Shown in pieces: positions 38,373-46,438 of a DNA stretch of 64,000 nucleotides (position 1 is its first letter; the number at the start of each line of letters is the position of its first letter). The DNA is from Reyranella sp. CPCC 100927. Its GTDB lineage: Bacteria; Pseudomonadota; Alphaproteobacteria; Reyranellales; Reyranellaceae. The stretch spans positions 310,001-374,000 of the forward strand of contig NZ_VOHA01000001.1 in assembly GCF_007859315.1 (NCBI RefSeq). Reading direction: 5' to 3'. A model generated the notes under the pieces. It saw only the letters and a program-made list of their open reading frames with translations. It was not told where the DNA came from and did no database searches. Both the position numbers and the translations under genes were made by a program.

Positions 38373-39131
38373 ATGTCCGCTGATCCTGCACGTCCGCTTA
38401 CCTTATCACGACCCGACGGCGCTACAATTGCGTACCATCAGGTACAGGGTCGCAGTCCGACAGTTGTGTTCTGCGGCGGATTTCGATCGGACATGACAGG
38501 CACCAAGGCGATGGCGCTCGACGCCTGGGCGCGGCGTACGGGACAGGCGTTCGTGCGCTTCGACTATTTTGCCCATGGTCAATCATCGGGCGCCTTTCGT
38601 GATGGAACCGTCGGCCGCTGGCTCGACGACTCGCTGGCCGTCGTCGACACCTTGACGCAGGGGCCATTGGTGCTGGTCGGCTCCAGCATGGGCGGCTGGT
38701 TGTCGCTGCTGGTCGCGCGCCATAGACCGGCGCGCGTTGCAGGGTGGATCGGCATTGCCGCGGCGCCGGATTTCACGGAAGACCTGATGCTGGCACAGCT
38801 GGGGCCGCAGGCACGCGAAAAGTTGCAGCGCGAGGGCGAGCTGCGGCGTCCCAGCCGATATTCGGACGAGCCTGACATCCTCACGTGGCGACTGATCGAG
38901 GAGGGACGCCATCACCTGGTATTGCGCACGCCGTTGCGCATTGACGGGCCGGTACACCTCTTTCATGGCCTGAAGGACCCGGACGTCCCCTGGGACATGT
39001 CGCAGCGCCTGCTGCACCACATCGAGGCTCCGGATGTCGCGGCCACGTTCACCAAGGACGGCGATCATCGACTGTCGACCCCTGCCGACATCGATCGGCT
39101 GCTGACGGTGGTGTCGTCGATGTGCCGGTGA
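38373..39131 (+). CDS. alpha/beta hydrolase, ABHD10-like
   Basis: The 252-residue hydrolase has TVVFCGGFRSDMTGTKAMALDAWARR (the acyl-loop GGF), the nucleophile elbow GSSMGG, acid HGLKDPDVP and His in DGDHRLS. The GFRSDMTGTKA motif is characteristic of a group that includes human ABHD10, which acts on acylated thioesters or glucuronides. Bacterial members are uncharacterised. The start is the ATG at 38373. Its stop directly abuts the stop of the convergent epimerase gene. Confidence 0.88.
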   Translation: MSADPARPLTLSRPDGATIAYHQVQGRSPTVVFCGGFRSDMTGTKAMALDAWARRTGQAFVRFDYFAHGQSSGAFRDGTVGRWLDDSLAVVDTLTQGPLVLVGSSMGGWLSLLVARHRPARVAGWIGIAAAPDFTEDLMLAQLGPQAREKLQREGELRRPSRYSDEPDILTWRLIEEGRHHLVLRTPLRIDGPVHLFHGLKDPDVPWDMSQRLLHHIEAPDVAATFTKDGDHRLSTPADIDRLLTVVSSMCR

Positions 39132-40016
39132 TTAGCCGCCACCGGCATGAATGGCGCGCAGGCCTTCGCGGTAGGTTGGATAGGCCAGCGTGACGCCAAG
39201 ATCGCGCTTGATCCGGTCGTTCTTCATGCGACGGCTTTCAGCGTAGAACGACCGCGCCATCGGCGGCAGGCTGGCTTCGATGTCGGCGTAGTCGACCGGC
39301 GGCGGCGGCAGCAGACCCAGCAAGGTGTAGGCGAATGCCACGACGTCGGCCTGGGCTGACGGTTCGTCATCGGCGACATTGTAGATCGCGCTGGCGTCGG
39401 GTTGGCGCATCGATGCCAGGACCGTCGTGGCGATGTCCTCGATATGGATGCGCGAGAACACTTGGCCGGGCCGCGCGATGCGCCGCGCGGTCCCGGCGCG
39501 CACCTGGTCGAGCGCGGAGCGACCCGGACCATAGATGCCGGGCAGCCGGAAGATGAAGGTCGGCACACGCAGGCGTTCGCCCAGGGCCTGCCATTGCTGT
39601 TCGGCGGCCACGCGACGTCGGGCCCGGTCGCTGATCGGCGCCACCGGCGTCGTCTCGTCGATCCAGGCACCGCCGTGATCGCCATAGACTCCTGTTGTGC
39701 TCAGATATCCGATCCAGCGCAGTCCCGATGCATGACGCGCCACGTCGTCGGCATGGGCCAGCGCCGCCGGATCGCCTTCGGCGTCGGGCGGTATCGAGCA
39801 CAGCAGATGGGTGATGCCGGCAAGAGCCTGGGCCGGTGCATCAAGTGGCCCATCGGAAGCGAAGCGCACGATCTCGTGGCCGGCATCGCGAAGCGCACGC
39901 AATTTGTCGACGGTGCGCACCGTGCCGATCACCGTGTATCGGGATTTTCGGGCTTCGTGGGCGAGTTGCGCCGCCGTGTCGCCGAAACCGAAAATGAAGA
40001 GGCGGCTCGCATCCAT
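39132..40016 (-). CDS. YeeZ-like NAD(P)-dependent epimerase/dehydratase
   Basis: The 294-residue extended-SDR-like protein begins MDASRLFIFGFGDTAAQLA, with the dinucleotide motif GFGDTA, a variant of GxGxxG as in the YeeZ family. The YLSTTGVYGDHGGAWIDET segment is like epimerases that have YxxxK; IFRLPGIYGPGRSALDQVR follows. The tail PPMARSFYAESRRMKNDRIKRDLG is the usual end for sugar epimerase relatives. Substrate unknown; possibly a nucleotide sugar. ATG at 40016 is chosen since upstream residues are not conserved-looking. Confidence 0.87.
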   Translation of the reverse strand: MDASRLFIFGFGDTAAQLAHEARKSRYTVIGTVRTVDKLRALRDAGHEIVRFASDGPLDAPAQALAGITHLLCSIPPDAEGDPAALAHADDVARHASGLRWIGYLSTTGVYGDHGGAWIDETTPVAPISDRARRRVAAEQQWQALGERLRVPTFIFRLPGIYGPGRSALDQVRAGTARRIARPGQVFSRIHIEDIATTVLASMRQPDASAIYNVADDEPSAQADVVAFAYTLLGLLPPPPVDYADIEASLPPMARSFYAESRRMKNDRIKRDLGVTLAYPTYREGLRAIHAGGG

Positions 40017-40092
40017 CCGAACTCTCCCTCGCCTTGTCGCAGCGTGCGTTCGTCGCTTGCACTGCTTCGAGCGCTGGCGCAAGTGTAGCCGC

Positions 40093-40899
40093 ATGAGACG
40101 TTTTCTGCTGGTCACGACCGCCGTGTGCGGCACCATCGCTGCACCGTGGGCCGACAGCGTGGCGCAGGCGCCACACACCGACCCGGCACGCCGCTATGCG
40201 GATTGCATGGCGCTGGCGCGCAGCGAACCCAAACGCGGCATCGAAACGGCACGGGCATGGGAAAGTGCCGGTGGCGGTGCCGGCGCCCGGCATTGCCGCG
40301 CCATCGCGCTCTTCGAACTGGGTGACCACGTCGAAGCCGGCAAGCAGCTCGAGACGCTGGCCCGCGAAATGACCGGCCAGAGCAACGCGCTGAGGGCCGA
40401 GATCTTCGCCCAGGCCGGCCAGGCCTACCAGGCGGCGCGCCTGGGCGAACAGGCGCTGTCAGTGCAGAACGCGGCGATATTGCTGAACTCGCAGAATGCC
40501 GAGATCTGGATCGACCGCAGCATCACCTATGCCGCGGTGGGCGCTTATCGTGAAGCGGTATCGGATCTCACGCATGCCTTGGCGCTGGCGCCCGGGCGCA
40601 GCGATGCACTGATCTTGCGGGCCGCCGCCCGCCGCCAGCTCGGCGATTTCAAGGCCGCCATTGCCGACTCGGACGCCGCGTTGCGCGGTGATCCCACGGC
40701 CGCCGAAGCCATGTTGGAGCGTGGTCTGGCGCGTCGCGCGCTGGGCGACAAGGCCGGCAGCGATGCCGACCTGCGCAAGGCGCTGACCTTGCTGCCGGCG
40801 GCCAGCGAACAGGCGGCCCGGGCACGTGCAGCGCTTGCCGCGCCGGCCGGGGCGCCGCCGCCGGCGTCCCCGCCGACACCGCGCAAGCCGGCGCGCTAA
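40093..40899 (+). CDS. exported TPR-repeat protein with Pro-rich tail
   Basis: The 268-residue protein has a signal peptide (MRRFLLVTTAVCGTIAAPWADSVAQ). TPR-like pairs follow: AEIWIDRSITYAAVGAYREAVSDLTHALALAPGRSDALILRAAARRQLGDFKAAIADSDAALRGDPTAAEAMLERGLARRALGD. It ends in a Pro/Ala tail (GAPPPASPPTPRKPAR). It resembles the other TPR protein at 32438 in layout. It most likely acts in the periplasm as a scaffold. It is convergent with the NDUFA9-like gene. Confidence 0.82.
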   Translation: MRRFLLVTTAVCGTIAAPWADSVAQAPHTDPARRYADCMALARSEPKRGIETARAWESAGGGAGARHCRAIALFELGDHVEAGKQLETLAREMTGQSNALRAEIFAQAGQAYQAARLGEQALSVQNAAILLNSQNAEIWIDRSITYAAVGAYREAVSDLTHALALAPGRSDALILRAAARRQLGDFKAAIADSDAALRGDPTAAEAMLERGLARRALGDKAGSDADLRKALTLLPAASEQAARARAALAAPAGAPPPASPPTPRKPAR

Positions 40900-40908
40900 G
40901 CGACGACG

Positions 40909-41862
40909 TCAGATCGGGGCGATCAGGTCGTAGCGTCCGCCGGCGCGATAGCGATCCAGGTACATGGGCAGGATCGCCTCTGCCGTGTGGGGGGCAATGC
41001 CCAGGTCGGCAAGGCTCGGCCGGCCTGCGGTCGCGATGTTGTCGCGGATCATCAGGTCGACTTGGTCACGCGTGATCGGCGGCACCGGCAGGAACTCGGC
41101 GAAGAAAGCTGCGAATTTCACCGGCCAGACCGGCACCGACATCAGGCGTCGCTGGCGGTGGGTGATCCGCAGCGTCAGTTCGACCAGTTCCCGGTAGGTA
41201 TAAATGCGCGGCCCGCCCAGTTCGTAAACGCCGAAGGCCGACGCCTTGTCGAGCAGCGTGCGCGCCGCGGCCTCGGCGACATCGCCGACATAGACAGGCT
41301 GGAATTTCGCCTGGCCATCGCCAAAGACCGGCATGAACGGTGCCAGCCGGGCTGCGGTCGCCAGGCGATTGAAGAACTTGTCCTCCGGGCCGAACACCAC
41401 GCTGGGGCGCAGGATGGTCACGCTGGGGAAAGCCCGGTTCATTTCGTGCTCGGCCTGTGCCTTGGATTCGACAAAGGCGTTGCCCGAGCGCGGCTGCTGC
41501 GCGCCCAGGCCGGACATGTGGATCAGCCGGCGGACGCCCGCTTTGGTCGATGCCTCGGCGATGTGGCGCGCGCCGTCGGCGTGCACCGCCGTGTAGCGCT
41601 GGCGGCCGCGCTGGTAGGGGATTCCGACGGCGTTGACCACGGCGTCGCTGCCGGCGACGGCAGCAGCGACGGACGACGGAAAGCGCAGGTTGGCCTGGAC
41701 CGCGACGACCTGTCCGACGTCGCCGGCGATCCGCGTGAAATCGGCCAGTTCGGGGCGGCGCACCGCGACGCGAACGCGCACGCCGCGCGATGCCAGTGCC
41801 CGCACGATGTAGCGTCCAAGGAAGCCTGTGCCGCCGAAGACCGTGACCTGCCTGATGTCCAT
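40909..41862 (-). CDS. complex I NDUFA9-like NAD(P)-binding protein
   Basis: The 317-residue protein opens RQVTVFGGTGFLGRYIVRALASRGVRVRVAVRRPE, a Rossmann nucleotide site. RLIHMSGLGAQQPRSGNAFVESKAQAEHEM is typical of atypical SDRs. VYELGGPRIYTYRELVELTLRITHR and the long helical tail ending RYDLIAPI match the complex I NDUFA9 subunit family, which in alphaproteobacteria is encoded apart from the nuo genes. It may assist complex I or quinone metabolism. The ATG at 41862 is the natural start. Confidence 0.9.
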   Translation of the reverse strand: MDIRQVTVFGGTGFLGRYIVRALASRGVRVRVAVRRPELADFTRIAGDVGQVVAVQANLRFPSSVAAAVAGSDAVVNAVGIPYQRGRQRYTAVHADGARHIAEASTKAGVRRLIHMSGLGAQQPRSGNAFVESKAQAEHEMNRAFPSVTILRPSVVFGPEDKFFNRLATAARLAPFMPVFGDGQAKFQPVYVGDVAEAAARTLLDKASAFGVYELGGPRIYTYRELVELTLRITHRQRRLMSVPVWPVKFAAFFAEFLPVPPITRDQVDLMIRDNIATAGRPSLADLGIAPHTAEAILPMYLDRYRAGGRYDLIAPI

Positions 41863-41967
41863 GGGACCGTCTATCCTTGCCCCGAGTGTTCTGGCCGCAG
41901 GCCGTATAGTACAGGCAGGCCTATTGGGGAAAGAGGAAGTCCCGTACCAGAAATGCGCCGGCTGTTG

Positions 41968-41996
41968 TTGACATCGCGATGACTGGGCATTAGGTG
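41968..41996 (+). promoter_or_regulatory. putative promoter of tRNA-Leu
   Basis: A perfect TTGACA and TAGGTG with a 17-bp spacer. The start of transcription would fall near 42003, about 20 bp ahead of the tRNA 5' end. Confidence 0.55.
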
Positions 41997-42024
41997 TCCG
42001 CCCGTTCGCTCGCCGGACGGGTGT

Positions 42025-42111
42025 GCCCTGGTGGCGGAATTGGTAGACGCGCTAGATTCAGGTTCTAGTGCCTTAACGGGCGTGGAAGTTCGAGTCTTCT
42101 CCAGGGCACCA
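42025..42111 (+). tRNA. tRNA-Leu(CAG)
   Basis: An 87-base class II tRNA. The 7-bp acceptor stem is GCCCTGG / CCAGGGC. The D-loop has TTGGTAGA. The anticodon arm CTAGA / TCTAG holds the loop TTCAGGT, giving anticodon CAG. A long variable arm follows, then the T-arm with GTTCGAG. Discriminator A and the 3' CCA are encoded. Confidence 0.97.
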
Positions 42112-42117
42112 TTCGGC

Positions 42118-42144
42118 GCGCCGTCCTTCGGGACGGCGCTTCGC
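42118..42144 (+). terminator. terminator after tRNA-Leu
   Basis: A 9-bp stem GCGCCGTCC / GGACGGCGC closes a stable TTCG tetraloop, 6 bases after the tRNA. It is followed by TTCGCTTTG. Confidence 0.75.
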
Positions 42145-42172
42145 TTTGCGGGCATGTACGCACCGGAGCACT

Positions 42173-42784
42173 ATGGCCATCCACCTTCACAAGGGCGACC
42201 TGCCCGAAGGCCTGGACCTCGGTCCGGTCGTGGCGATCGATACCGAGACGATGGGCCTCAACCCCCATCGCGACCGGCTGTGTCTGGCCCAGCTGTCAGC
42301 CGGCGATGGCGACGCACACCTGGTCCAGTTCGCCAAGGGCCAGTACGATGCGCCGCGGCTGAAAGCGCTGCTGGCCGATCCGGCGCGACTGAAGCTGTTC
42401 CACTACGCCCGCTTCGATGTCGCCGTGATGCGCCACTATCTGGGCGTCGTCACCGAACCGATCTACTGCACCAAGATCGCGGCCCGCCTGGTGCGCACAT
42501 ATACCGACAGGTTCGGGCTCAAGGATCTGGCCCGCGAACTGATCGGCGTCGAGCTTTCCAAGCAGCAGCAATCGTCGGACTGGGGCGCCGAGACTCTCAG
42601 CGAGGAGCAACTGGCCTACGCGGCGTCCGACGTGCTTCACCTGCACAAGCTGAAGGCCAAGCTCGACGTTCTGCTCGATCGCGAGGGACGTCGTGAGCTG
42701 GCCGAAGCGGCCTTTCGGTTCGTCCCCTATCGCGCGGCGCTCGATCTCGAAGGGTGGCCGGATGTCGATATATTCTCACATTGA
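42173..42784 (+). CDS. rnd: ribonuclease D-type 3'-5' exonuclease, short form
   Basis: The 203-residue DEDDy exonuclease starts MAIHLHKGDLPEGLDLG, with CCGGAG upstream. Catalytic acids are in AIDTETMGLN (D, E), LFHYARFDVAVM (D) and YAASDVLHLHKL (Y-x3-D). There is no HRDC domain, as in many alphaproteobacterial RNase D proteins of about 200 residues. It trims tRNA or other RNA 3' ends, and its position right after tRNA-Leu is apt. It is a monocistronic-looking gene. Confidence 0.93.
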   Translation: MAIHLHKGDLPEGLDLGPVVAIDTETMGLNPHRDRLCLAQLSAGDGDAHLVQFAKGQYDAPRLKALLADPARLKLFHYARFDVAVMRHYLGVVTEPIYCTKIAARLVRTYTDRFGLKDLARELIGVELSKQQQSSDWGAETLSEEQLAYAASDVLHLHKLKAKLDVLLDREGRRELAEAAFRFVPYRAALDLEGWPDVDIFSH

Positions 42785-42891
42785 GTGCTGATATAAACAT
42801 CTGTCAGTAGACAATGTTGTCCCATCAGCGGCGTTTTGGCGCGCTTTTTGCTTTGCGATAGCGCGCGGGGGCCGCGTACACTTCAGCAGCC

Positions 42892-43905
42892 ATGAAAAGT
42901 GCACCGCGCGTGACCCCGGCCGACCGCTCTCCGCCCGGCAATGACCATGCCGCCGACGCCACCAGCGCCCGGCGCGTGCTGGCGACCGAGATTGCCGGTT
43001 TGCAGGCGCTGCAGGCGGCGCTGGGCGACGATTTCGGGCGGGCGCTGGATATTCTTGAAAGCGGCGACCGTGTCATCGTGTCGGGCATGGGCAAGAGCGG
43101 CCATGTCGGACGCAAGATCGCCGCCACCCTGGCCTCGACCGGCACGCCGGCCTATTTCGTCCATCCGGCCGAGGCTTCGCACGGCGATCTGGGCATGATC
43201 GCCTCCAGTGACGTCGTGCTGGCGCTGTCGAATTCCGGCGAGACCTCGGAACTGTCCGGGCTGCTTTGGTACGCAAAACGCTTCGGAATCAGGCTGGTGG
43301 CCATCACCAGCGGCGCGGAAAGCAATCTGGCGCAAGCGGCTGATGTGGCGCTGGTGCTACCCGGCGTGCCCGAGGCCTGTCCGATGGGGCTGGCCCCGAC
43401 CACGTCGACCACCATGACGCTGGCGTTGGGCGATGCCATCGCCATCGCCCTGCTGGAGCGCAAGGGCTTCACGCCGGCACGGTTCGGCGATTTTCACCCG
43501 GGCGGCCGCCTGGGCCAGCGCCTGGTCAAGGTCGCCGACCTGATGCATGTCGGCAAGGAAGTGCCCGCCGTGTCCCCCGATACGTCCATGGCCGAGGCAT
43601 TGATCGAGATGAGCGCCCGCAGCTTCGGCTGTGTTGCGGTGATCGATCCCGACCGCCGACTGCTGGGCATCATCACGGACGGTGACTTGCGGCGCCACAT
43701 GAATGCCGGACTTTTGAGCCAGACAGCCAGCGAGATCATGACGGCCCGGCCCAAGACTATCGCGGCCGAGGCGTTGGCGGCGGAGGCTGTGCGGATCATG
43801 AACGCGACCGGCAAGGGTATTACCAGCCTGTTCGTCGTCGGCGACGATGATCGGCTTGTCGGCCTCGTGCATGTGCACGACTGCCTGCGCGCCGGCGTTG
43901 CGTGA
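42892..43905 (+). CDS. kdsD: D-arabinose-5-phosphate isomerase (KpsF/GutQ family)
   Basis: The 337-residue protein has an SIS domain (VIVSGMGKSGHVGRKIAATLASTGTPAYFVHPAEASHGDLGMI and LSNSGETSEL), followed by GRLGQRL and two CBS domains. This is the KdsD architecture. The enzyme converts ribulose-5-phosphate to arabinose-5-phosphate, the first step of Kdo synthesis for LPS. It precedes lptC-lptA-lptB, as in many proteobacteria. The LPS-export genes follow with only 14 bp before the lptC ATG. Confidence 0.96.
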   Translation: MKSAPRVTPADRSPPGNDHAADATSARRVLATEIAGLQALQAALGDDFGRALDILESGDRVIVSGMGKSGHVGRKIAATLASTGTPAYFVHPAEASHGDLGMIASSDVVLALSNSGETSELSGLLWYAKRFGIRLVAITSGAESNLAQAADVALVLPGVPEACPMGLAPTTSTTMTLALGDAIAIALLERKGFTPARFGDFHPGGRLGQRLVKVADLMHVGKEVPAVSPDTSMAEALIEMSARSFGCVAVIDPDRRLLGIITDGDLRRHMNAGLLSQTASEIMTARPKTIAAEALAAEAVRIMNATGKGITSLFVVGDDDRLVGLVHVHDCLRAGVA

Positions 43906-43919
43906 GCGAGGGCACGGCG

Positions 43920-44672
43920 ATGGCCTCCGCCCCTGACCTGCCGGAACGCGACCGCGATGCGCCTTCGCGCGATCGCTCGCGCCTGGATCAGTTCATCGGG
44001 CTGAAGCGCGACAGCAGCGAGCCGTGGATCTCACGGTACGCCGACCACATCCGGCTTCTGCTGCCGCTGATCGCGCTGGTCGTCGTCCTGGCCGGTGTCG
44101 TGGTGCCGATGTTCGGCGAGAGCACGGGGGTCGTGGTTCGCGATATGCCGGTCAACAACGACCGCGGGCAATACATGCGCATGGACCGACCGCACTTCGC
44201 CGGCAGCGACGACAAGCATCGGCCCTATACCGTGACCGCCGACTACGCGATCCAGAAGACCCGGGAAGAGAAGATTTTCGATCTTTTCCAGCCCAAGGCC
44301 GATCTGCTCGATGACAAGCAGCGCTGGATCGCCGCCACCGCCGATACGGGTAAATACGATCAGCGGCTGCGCATGCTCGACCTGTCCGGCAACGTGACCT
44401 TGTTCCAGGACAAGGGCTACACCGTGACGACGGAACGGGCCCGCATCGACCTCGACGCCGCTGCCGCCTATGGCGATCGGCCGGTACGCGGCCATGGGCC
44501 TGATGGCCAGATCGAAGCCGAAGGCTTCCACGCCAGCGAGCGCGGCGATCGCATCGTGTTCACCGGCCGCTCCCTGTTGATCCTGCGCGGTCACGATGAC
44601 TCGACCGATGACGATGCTCCGGCAAGCGATCCCAACGCGCCGCCGGTGGTCGCACCGGGGCCAGGGGGTTGA
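43920..44672 (+). CDS. lptC: LPS export protein LptC
   Basis: The 250-residue protein has a hydrophilic N-terminus, one membrane span (LLLPLIALVVVLAGVVVPMF, about residues 46-65) and a periplasmic beta-jellyroll (GQYMRMDRPHFAGSDDKHRPYTVTADYAIQ, GNVTLFQDKGYTVTTERARIDLDAAAAYGDRPVRGHGPDGQIEAEGF). This is the LptC domain, which relays LPS from LptBFG to LptA. The ATG at 43920 has a GAGGG in front; a GTG at 43902 overlapping the kdsD stop is an alternative. The acidic C-terminus is a local addition. Confidence 0.9.
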   Translation: MASAPDLPERDRDAPSRDRSRLDQFIGLKRDSSEPWISRYADHIRLLLPLIALVVVLAGVVVPMFGESTGVVVRDMPVNNDRGQYMRMDRPHFAGSDDKHRPYTVTADYAIQKTREEKIFDLFQPKADLLDDKQRWIAATADTGKYDQRLRMLDLSGNVTLFQDKGYTVTTERARIDLDAAAAYGDRPVRGHGPDGQIEAEGFHASERGDRIVFTGRSLLILRGHDDSTDDDAPASDPNAPPVVAPGPGG

Positions 44673-44673
44673 T

Positions 44674-45606
44674 GTGAAACACGTGGCGCGATGGCTGTGG
44701 GTTGCGGTCGCTCTTGCCGCGGTGCCGGCGCTGGCCCAGAAGCCGGCGAAACCGGGCGCCGACGACAAGGGCGGCGACAAGAATCAAACCCAGATCTCGG
44801 CTGATCAGGGCATCGAATGGGACAAGAATTCCCACGTGTACATTGCGCGCGGCAACGCGCGGGTCACGCGCGGGGATCGCACGATTTCTGCTGATCGCAT
44901 CACGGCCCATCATCGCGGCGAAGGCACGTCGCGCAGCGACATCTATCGGGTCGATGCCGAAGGGTCGGTGCGGATCGCCGACGGCGACAACGTCATGACG
45001 GGCGATCGTGGCGTCTACGACAACGACAACAAGGTGGCGCGCCTGACCGGCCGCAACCTGTCGATGACCAGCCCGGACTCCAAGCTGACGGCGCGCGACA
45101 GTTTTGAGTATTGGGATGAAAAGCGCATGGCGGTGGCGCGCGGCAACGTGGTTGTCGTCCGCGGCAGCGAGGAGATGCGGGCCGATCAGGCAGTCGCCTA
45201 TTTCGAGCCGAAGGACGGCAGTCAGCCCGATCCCAAGAGCCGCGGCGGCAAGCAGCGGATCGCGCGGATCGAGGCCTTTGGCCGCGTCTACATCGCGTCG
45301 TGCCAAGGTTATGCCCATGCCGACAAGGGGCTCTACGATCCCAACACGGGAACGGCGGTGCTGACGGGCAACGTGCGCCTGACGCGCGGCCGGGAGCAGG
45401 TGAACGGCGACACCATCGAGATGAATACCCGGACGGGGTATACGCGGATCATTTCAGGCGGCGGGGGCGGTCGGGTCCAGGCCACGATCGAGCCCAACAA
45501 GGATGCCGCGACGCCCGACACCAAACCGACCGATCGTCCGGGTGCCCCACCGTGCGATGACAAGACGGCGTCCTCCCCCGAGGGGAAGCCGAAGCAGCAG
45601 CGCTGA
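44674..45606 (+). CDS. lptA: LPS transport periplasmic protein LptA
   Basis: The GTG start at 44674 is preceded by AGGGGG; this gives 310 residues. The signal peptide is VKHVARWLWVAVALAAVPALAQ. Two OstA-like repeats follow (IEWDKNSHVYIARGNARVTRGDRTISADRITAHHRG; GLYDPNTGTAVLTGNVRLTRGREQVNGDTIEMN). LptA bridges the periplasm for LPS. This copy is longer than the E. coli protein (about 185) because of an insert with a KDGSQPDPKSRGGKQR segment and a long polar tail. It follows lptC by 1 bp. Confidence 0.92.
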   Translation: MKHVARWLWVAVALAAVPALAQKPAKPGADDKGGDKNQTQISADQGIEWDKNSHVYIARGNARVTRGDRTISADRITAHHRGEGTSRSDIYRVDAEGSVRIADGDNVMTGDRGVYDNDNKVARLTGRNLSMTSPDSKLTARDSFEYWDEKRMAVARGNVVVVRGSEEMRADQAVAYFEPKDGSQPDPKSRGGKQRIARIEAFGRVYIASCQGYAHADKGLYDPNTGTAVLTGNVRLTRGREQVNGDTIEMNTRTGYTRIISGGGGGRVQATIEPNKDAATPDTKPTDRPGAPPCDDKTASSPEGKPKQQR

Positions 45607-45631
45607 ACAGTGAACCGGTGGAACGCGTCTG

Positions 45632-46438
45632 ATGTCGATCCGTAGCAGAGGCAGGAAGCCCAGTGCGCCGTCGCCGGCATCCAGTCAGCGCCCGGGGCCG
45701 CGGCTGGTGTCGACGGACAGTGGCCTGCAGGCGCATGGGCTGAGCAAGACCTATAACAACCGGCCTGTCGTGCGCGATGTCTCGATCACGCTGCAGCGTG
45801 GCGAAGCTGTCGGCCTGCTCGGTCCCAACGGTGCCGGCAAGACGACTACTTTTTATATGGTTTGCGGGCTGGTGCAGGCCGATGAAGGGCGCGTCACGCT
45901 CGACGGTCGCGATATCACCCGGCTACCGATGTTCCGGCGCGCCCGGCTGGGCATCGGCTATCTGCCGCAAGAGGCATCCGTCTTTCGCACCATGAGCGTG
46001 GCGGACAATCTGCGGGCCGTTGTTGAACTTGTCGAACCCAATCGCCGCACGCGCGAGGACGCCGTCGATGCGCTGCTCGAGGAATTCAACATCGCCCACC
46101 TGCGCAGTGCGCCGGCAATGGCGTTGTCCGGTGGCGAGCGGCGCCGCGTCGAGATAGCCCGCGCGCTGGCGTCGCGGCCGCATTTCATTCTGCTCGACGA
46201 ACCGCTGGCCGGCGTCGATCCGATCGCCGTCGAAGAAATCCGTGAAATGGTGTCGCAGCTGCGCGATCGCGGCATCGGCGTGCTGATCACCGACCACAAG
46301 GTCCGTGAAACCCTCGATATCATCGATCGCGGCTACATCATGCATGCCGGTCAGGTGCTGATCGAAGGTCGTCCCGCCGAGATCGTTGCCAATGAAGAGG
46401 TGCAGCGGGTCTATCTCGGCCGGCGGTTCACCCTCTGA
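45632..46438 (+). CDS. lptB: LPS export ABC transporter ATP-binding protein LptB
   Basis: The 268-residue ATPase has Walker A GPNGAGKTT, Q-loop YLPQEAS, signature LSGGERRR, Walker B FILLDEPLAGVDP and switch His ITDHKV. It has an N-terminal Arg/Pro extension of about 30 residues before GLSKTYNNRPVV. LptB drives LPS extraction together with LptFG, which are encoded elsewhere. Its TGA overlaps the ATG of rpoN by one base, so the two are translationally coupled. Confidence 0.95.
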   Translation: MSIRSRGRKPSAPSPASSQRPGPRLVSTDSGLQAHGLSKTYNNRPVVRDVSITLQRGEAVGLLGPNGAGKTTTFYMVCGLVQADEGRVTLDGRDITRLPMFRRARLGIGYLPQEASVFRTMSVADNLRAVVELVEPNRRTREDAVDALLEEFNIAHLRSAPAMALSGGERRRVEIARALASRPHFILLDEPLAGVDPIAVEEIREMVSQLRDRGIGVLITDHKVRETLDIIDRGYIMHAGQVLIEGRPAEIVANEEVQRVYLGRRFTL